Part shown: positions 42,360-46,488 of the stretch, piece by piece | How the letters are laid out: each line of letters begins with the position of its first letter | How positions within the stretch are numbered: position 1 is the first letter of the stretch | Source of the DNA: Suillus spraguei | Taxonomy: Eukaryota; Basidiomycota; Agaricomycetes; Boletales; Suillaceae | Direction of reading: 5' to 3' | Assembly: GCA_016800925.1 (NCBI GenBank) | Contig: JABCPU010000492.1 | Location: 1-46,488, forward strand | DNA length: 46,488 nt | Program-made: the position numbers and the translations under genes | The notes under the pieces: model-generated | Told to the model about the DNA's origin: nothing | The model's database searches: none | Seen by the model: only the letters and a program-made list of their open reading frames with translations

Positions 42360-43034
42360 TCAATCTCCTATTGTCCTGCGCTTTTCTTTGTCCCTCCTGA
42401 GTTGCTCCACGTAAACGAACGTCATGATGACGGTATCCATCATATGAGCCATTTCAGGCGACACTTCTAGCATGGCTTTACGTTTCTTTCCTATAATTCC
42501 GAGAGTCGCTCTATGGAAGCGGGCGACCTCCATTCGAGACCCATCGTTCCGTGAGAGCTTAAATCCGGTTCGTCATGTCAGAAATAGCTTCAAAGAAGTA
42601 CCAGCGCACTCACAATCACCACGTTGAACGTGAGGTCCCAGCGATAGGGACGTCCATCTGGTCCGTGAAGACACGCTTCCTGCGAGAATTTCATTATGAC
42701 GACCCGGATTTCCTAGGACGCTATGTCAACCCACCCACTCAATAGACCTTTCCTCGGAATGAACTGGTTCGTCTCTATCTCAGTTCCACCAGTACGAAAC
42801 TTTGAGGAAAATGGTGTGCCACTCGATCTCTCCCAATACCTCGAACTGGTCGCGCATATGATACGAGTCGACATTTGATTTGATTCTGTGAATAGTCGTA
42901 ATGTCGGCGCCAAATAATTTGAACGGAGTGTCTGTCTTGTAAAGAACTTGACCTTGTTCATTGGTGATGACGGTATTGCGAACGCGTTCAGAGGAGAGAG
43001 TGAGCCGAATCATTGGGGTATAGCTACTGCGCAC
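42360..43034 (-). pseudogene. DUF6593-like small fungal protein, three exons, two indels
   Basis: On the minus strand from 43034 (or the in-frame ATG at 43013): MIRLTLSSERVRNTVITNEQ, GQVLYKTDTPFKL, ITTIHRIKSN, then IEWHT, and in the shifted frame FRTGGTEIETNQFIPRKGLL. After an intron of about 60 bp: RVFT, and GPDGRPYRWDLTFNVVI in a shifted frame; after a second intron (GTGAGT...TTAAG): SRNDGSRMEVARFHRATLGI and LEVSPEMAHMMDTVIMTFVY, with stop at 42360-42362. The order of motifs is that of the DUF6593 family, frequent in mushrooms and of unknown role. One extra base near 42806 and one missing G near 42655 break the frame. Confidence 0.65.
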
Positions 43035-43101
43035 GCTGAGTGCTTCACGCGCTGCATTCCAAGGACCTAGAATAAAAGGGTGCCATAAGCAGTGCTAGTG
43101 A

Positions 43102-43144
43102 GAGCTTGAGCACTGGTATTCTCAAGATACCAGTGCTCAAGCTC
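43102..43144. repeat. perfect 18-bp inverted repeat with 7-nt loop
   Basis: Arms GAGCTTGAGCACTGGTAT (43102-43119) and ATACCAGTGCTCAAGCTC (43127-43144). It lies between the DUF6593-like gene and the degenerate second copy, just upstream of the gene's start. Confidence 0.9.
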
Positions 43145-43159
43145 AAGACTCAACACAGC

Positions 43160-43335
43160 CCCGGCAGCCGAGGATTTGTCGTATTCTTGGTTAACATCAG
43201 TGGTTGGCTTCCCATAATGTTTTACAGAAAAAATCGCGTCTGTCTTGCAAAGAACTTGACCTTGCTCGTTGGTGGTGACAGTATTGTGAACGTGTTCAGT
43301 GGAGAGAGTGAGGTGGGCGTATAGGTTGAGTTGCA
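43160..43335 (-). pseudogene. DUF6593-like fragment, second copy
   Basis: The minus strand reads AHLTLSTEHVHNTVTTNEQG and QVLCKTDAIFSV, clearly related to RLTLSSERVRNTVITNEQG and QVLYKTDTPFKL of the gene at 42360-43034. Only about 50 codons of the N-terminus are recognisable. It is a tandem duplicate that has decayed. Confidence 0.65.
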
Positions 43336-44438
43336 GTGTTTCGGTAGGTGAAATACCGTCGCAATAATGGAAATGGGTCCAGTTCAGTCACAGAATTTTG
43401 ACAAAATGAGGGTGTCTTGCCAGTTTCCAACTTGACGGTATCGTTCTTCTGGAAAGCAGGGTAGGAGATACAGTTTCTGTCAGTGTGTCGTAAGCGTGAA
43501 ATTTATGTAATTATTGCTTACGATTGTACTCAATTGATGGGTCAATGATTCAATCATACTTACCGCTCTTTGACCATGTCCTCCTTCCATGCAGCAGTCG
43601 AGATATCAAGTGACAGTCGATTTTTCCGGATTTCCATGACTCTCAATCTCATTGGAACCCATTGGACGTACAATTATACCCATTGACAACAACTTGTTTA
43701 AGTTCAAGTTCGAGTATTCCGTACATCACGCATTTTAAGACACAAATAAAACCATTAGTTTTTGGTGCGTTTCCTCTTTTACTTTCTTTGTGATAAAACA
43801 TTGTCACCCCACATCAGATTTCTAGCTTCTAGTATCTACAATATCCCATCAAAGACGCAGTAGCACCCGGCATCCCCACCGACACACAATAGCACCGGCA
43901 ATCTATGCATACATATCCTGTCAATCTCCTGCGAGGCACGGGCCACTGATCGACAACTTGGCCATCAGAAAACTGATGAGTCCTTTAGGGTGCGTTACGT
44001 TGATCGCAGGGCCTTTACGCCGTGAGATATGACTTTGTGTTGCTTTTAGTAACGGAAATAAAGGATATGTTCCGCATAATATTGTCATGCAATGGTATAA
44101 GACAATATAACTTGTCTCACCGGTCCTCTGATGAGTCACTTCTGTTCTATCTCACTGACTCGCTCGCTGTCATGCCGCATACTGTTATGTAGTCGCTTTT
44201 GAGCCTACACTCTTCTCCTTCATGGCAAAGGTTGGGACCGTACTATTCAATTTAGTAGCCACACTGATGAATTGATCTTTCAAGTTTACTACTGATCGGA
44301 ATTCTGCATTCGGCTTTCATTCAAAGTTGATTGACACGGTCGTTATTTTAGTCATGCTGAACTGATGTTCCGAGTCAAACTACCAGGTTCAGTAGGGTAA
44401 CTGAGTTCAGTCTCATGTTCAAGTATGAGAACCTTAGA
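43336..44438. other. region without an assignable gene
   Basis: Sequence is AT-rich with short frames only. Nothing recognisable on either strand. Confidence 0.4.
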
Positions 44439-44682
44439 GCTAAGCGCTGAGTAAAGCTAAGCGCTGAGTAAAGCTAAGCGCTGAGTAAAGCTAAGCGCTG
44501 AGTAAAGCTAAGCGCTGAGTAAAGCTAAGCGCTGAGTAAAGCTAAGCGCTGAGTAAAGCTAAGCGCTGAGTAAAGCTAAGCGCTGATAAAGCTAAGCGCT
44601 GAGTAAAGCTAAGCGCTGAGTAAAGCTAAGCGCTGAGTAAAGCTAAGCGCTGAGTAAAGCTAAGCGCTGAGTAAAGCTAAGC
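44439..44682. repeat. 14-copy tandem array of a 17-bp unit
   Basis: Unit GCTAAGCGCTGAGTAAA; 14 consecutive copies, 13 of 17 bp and one (the ninth) of 16 bp lacking one G, then a partial copy GCTAAGC. Apart from the one gap the copies are identical, so the array is recent or kept homogeneous. Each unit contains the palindrome AGCGCT. Confidence 0.95.
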
Positions 44683-45014
44683 CGTGCAGTTCTCTCGTTC
44701 CTTTTTGTTGTCTGCAACTGACACCGAAACTCACAGCCTTATTACCCAGCTTCATTCTCAACTTTAATAATACCATTTTTTCTATCCTGAAACAGTGCAG
44801 CTCCCAGATCTCAAATAAATTAGGTACGTGTCGGCAGAGTTAGTCAGGACCTCGATCACCACTGATCAAGTGTATTTTTTAGTCATTTGTTGAGAATAGC
44901 TTGTTGTCTGACTCTGTCAGACCTTCTTTGCACCCCGGTAATGCTCTGTACCTGCTCTGCTTCCACTCGCTCATCAACACTACTCTTTTTTTCGACAAAT
45001 CCTGGTCCACGTTT
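44683..45014. other. sequence between the tandem array and Copia C3
   Basis: No gene is seen. The C3 target duplication should be the five bases ending at about 45014, but its other copy lies outside the window. Confidence 0.4.
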
Positions 45015-45276
45015 TCTTAGAAGATCTAGAACCGAGGTCTCAGCGTTATGATAAGAACGGCTAACATTGCAAGTACCTAGAACCGAGGTCTAGAGGTACG
45101 AAATACATGAGCTAGAGACGGCGTGCAGGAAACGAAATACATACCTCAGCGTTATGATAAGAACGGCTGAGGTACAAGTGGGGCGAAGCGCGAGGCTTAT
45201 AAGGTATACGTACAGAGTCCGAAAGTAAAAATAGAAAGCTAACTATGACGAGCGATGACGACGTTGAATATCAACA
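45015..45276 (-). repeat. C3 3' LTR
   Basis: About 262 bp, starting TGTTGATATTC on the minus strand and ending near TTCTAAGA; the inner end is placed by comparison with C1. It contains exact internal repeats: CAGCGTTATGATAAGAACGG plus CT at 45041-45062 and 45147-45168, and CTAGAACCGAGGTCT at 45026-45040 and 45077-45091. ACCTCAGC and GCTGAGGT (45143-45150 and 45166-45173) form a dyad also found in C1. Confidence 0.8.
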
Positions 45277-45287
45277 CACCCCCTTCA
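45277..45287 (-). promoter_or_regulatory. C3 polypurine tract
   Basis: TGAAGGGGGTG on the minus strand; the TGA is the pol stop codon. Same form as in C1. Confidence 0.7.
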
Positions 45288-46488
45288 ACTAGACACGAGA
45301 GATAAACCGGAACGATGATGCGTGAATGCAGGACGAGGCAGAGCCTTGGTGAAGATGTCGGCAGTGTTCTTGTGCGTGGAGACCCAGATAGGTATGAAAG
45401 TGCCTTCTTCGATGTGACGACGAATGAAATGATAGCGCAGATCGATGTGCTTAGTACGGATATGGTTCGCGGCTTCTTTGGAGAGAGCGATGGCACCCGC
45501 GTTGTCGGCGAATAACTGCAGAGGGAGAGAAATGGTGAACTGGAGGCAGGTGAATAGAGACTGGAGCCATATGCCGTCTTGGATCGCTGCGGTGAGGGCC
45601 ATGTATTCTGCTTCTGTGGACGAGAGAGCCTGAGTCGTTTGTTTCTTGGCCGAGTGTGATACAGGTCCGCCATTCAGAAACCAAACATATCCCGAGATCG
45701 ACACGCGGTCCTCGGGGCACGACGCCCAGTCAGAGTCAGAGAATCCATGCAACGCTGGATTGATCCCAGCACCCCCATAGTGCGTACGCATCGTGATCGT
45801 CCCTGCAAGGTAGCGAAGGACGTGCTTGGCAGCGGAGTAGTGTTTCGGTTCGGGAGACGCGTTGAATTGTGAGAGGCGCATGACAGCAAGCGCAATAGGT
45901 CGCGTGTACATGGCAAGGTACAGGAGCTCGCCGATCAGTTTGCGGTACTCGGTGTGAAGGTCGTCGATATGAGGGAAAACATCAGTGGGACGCCCGAAAG
46001 GAAAATTCGGGTCCATAGGAAGGGCGACAGGATTACAGTTGGTCATGCCGTGCTCGTCCAGTAGATAGAGTATGTAGTCCTCCTGATGCATCCATAATTC
46101 ACGCGTCTTGCGATCCCGAATGAATTGAATCCCGAGGTACTTGGATACGGCGCCGAGATCGGTGATGCCAAAGCGTTTGGCAATCTGACTCTTCGTCTGG
46201 TCGAGGAATGCGCGATTGTTGGACCCTGCCAGGCCGTCGTCAACGTGCCATGCAATAATGCAGATGACACGCACACCCTGCGCATTGACATGATCGAAAA
46301 TGAAGACTGCGTAGTCTGCCTCGCAACGCAAGAAACCGAGACGTGTTAGCACATCGCGTAACAACTCGTACCAGTCATACGCTGCCTGCTTGAGACCATA
46401 AAGCGAGGACAGCAGATGCGCAACGAGACTCCCTCCGTCGGGCCAAGACGTTCGAAACCAGGTGGTTGCCGCATGTATACATCTTCCT
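45285..46488 (-). CDS. C3 pol: reverse transcriptase end and RNase H, partial
   Basis: A frame of 359 codons (46364-45285) covers the RT palm and thumb and all of RNase H. The RT active site is HVDD at 46236-46247 in IIAWHVDDGLAG. RNase H shows GFSDSDWASC, ALSSTEAEYMALTAA, FADNAGAIALSKEAANH and NTADIFTKALP. Upstream of 46364 the RT frame continues (SLYGLKQAAYDWYELL and EDVYMRQPPGFERLGP) with a single one-base frame change at about 46434. Apart from this it looks functional. The aspartates lost in C1 are present here. Confidence 0.88.
   Translation of the reverse strand, partial: GRCIHAATTWFRTSWPDGGSLVAHLLSSLYGLKQAAYDWYELLRDVLTRLGFLRCEADYAVFIFDHVNAQGVRVICIIAWHVDDGLAGSNNRAFLDQTKSQIAKRFGITDLGAVSKYLGIQFIRDRKTRELWMHQEDYILYLLDEHGMTNCNPVALPMDPNFPFGRPTDVFPHIDDLHTEYRKLIGELLYLAMYTRPIALAVMRLSQFNASPEPKHYSAAKHVLRYLAGTITMRTHYGGAGINPALHGFSDSDWASCPEDRVSISGYVWFLNGGPVSHSAKKQTTQALSSTEAEYMALTAAIQDGIWLQSLFTCLQFTISLPLQLFADNAGAIALSKEAANHIRTKHIDLRYHFIRRHIEEGTFIPIWVSTHKNTADIFTKALPRPAFTHHRSGLSLVSS

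Larger units (their letters stand above)
45015..46488 (-). mobile_element. Ty1/Copia element C3, 3' part, cut by window edge
   Basis: 3' LTR at 45015-45276, polypurine tract, and RNase H and RT on the minus strand running off the right edge. Protein and LTR structure show it belongs to the same Copia lineage as C1, but it has kept its catalytic residues and a 359-codon frame. The 5' part is not in the window. Confidence 0.88.

Noticed and set aside
43921..44139. 72-codon minus-strand frame
   Set aside because: No similarity recognised, no splice context and average composition; treated as chance.
44439..44682. CRISPR array
   Set aside because: Units are directly adjacent with no spacers, and the genome is eukaryotic.

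Overview
This window is a stretch of a filamentous basidiomycete genome, most likely an agaricomycete. The evidence is short spliceosomal introns of about 48-60 bp, basidiomycete-style aldo-keto reductase, DUF6593-like and fungal SLATT-like genes, and Ty1/Copia, Ty3/Gypsy chromovirus and hAT elements of the types common in mushrooms. I see no rRNA, tRNA, CRISPR array or prokaryotic feature. Family names come from recognising motifs in the translation; no database search was possible.

Layout. 1-735: first exon and 5' flank of a minus-strand SLATT-like gene (paralog A) running off the left edge. 736-36014: a nest of transposons. A plus-strand Copia element (C1, 961-12349, target duplication GTACA) carries in its gag a minus-strand Copia (C2, 1400-6741, GTATG) and a solo LTR (X1), and a second solo LTR (X2) in its RT/RNase H region. 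C1 lies beside or inside a degenerate intron-containing hAT transposase (12355-13600), which abuts the broken integrase of a minus-strand Gypsy element (G3, about 13600-36014). G3 is split by two 7.6-kb copies of another Gypsy, a chromodomain- and self-priming-type chromovirus: G1 (15322-22926, GCGAC) in its RT and G2 (26891-34489, GCAGC) in its gag. It also carries a solo LTR of its own family (X3). X1-X3 match the 980-bp 5' LTR of G3.

36015-45014 is the main host segment: a GGACC/GGTTC-rich repeat area, an aldo-keto reductase gene (9 exons, +), SLATT-like paralog B (6 exons, -), a DUF6593-like gene with a degenerate second copy (-), perfect hairpins and a 14-copy 17-bp tandem array. 45015-46488 is the 3' part of a third, better preserved Copia (C3, -), a relative of C1.

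Points of most interest: (1) G1 and G2 carry, beyond gag-pol, a third ORF between the chromodomain and the 3' LTR, encoding a coiled-coil and twin zinc-knuckle protein; (2) their PBS is complementary to an 11-nt stretch of their own LTR placed 34 nt after a TATA box, the Tf1/sushi self-priming arrangement; (3) all 17 substitutions between their LTR pairs are CpG transitions, a record of cytosine methylation; (4) Copia PBSs match the anticodon region of initiator tRNA-Met; (5) two SLATT-like paralogs flank the nest; (6) single-base indels, often in short homopolymers, break every host gene seen in full, so decay and assembly error must be told apart.
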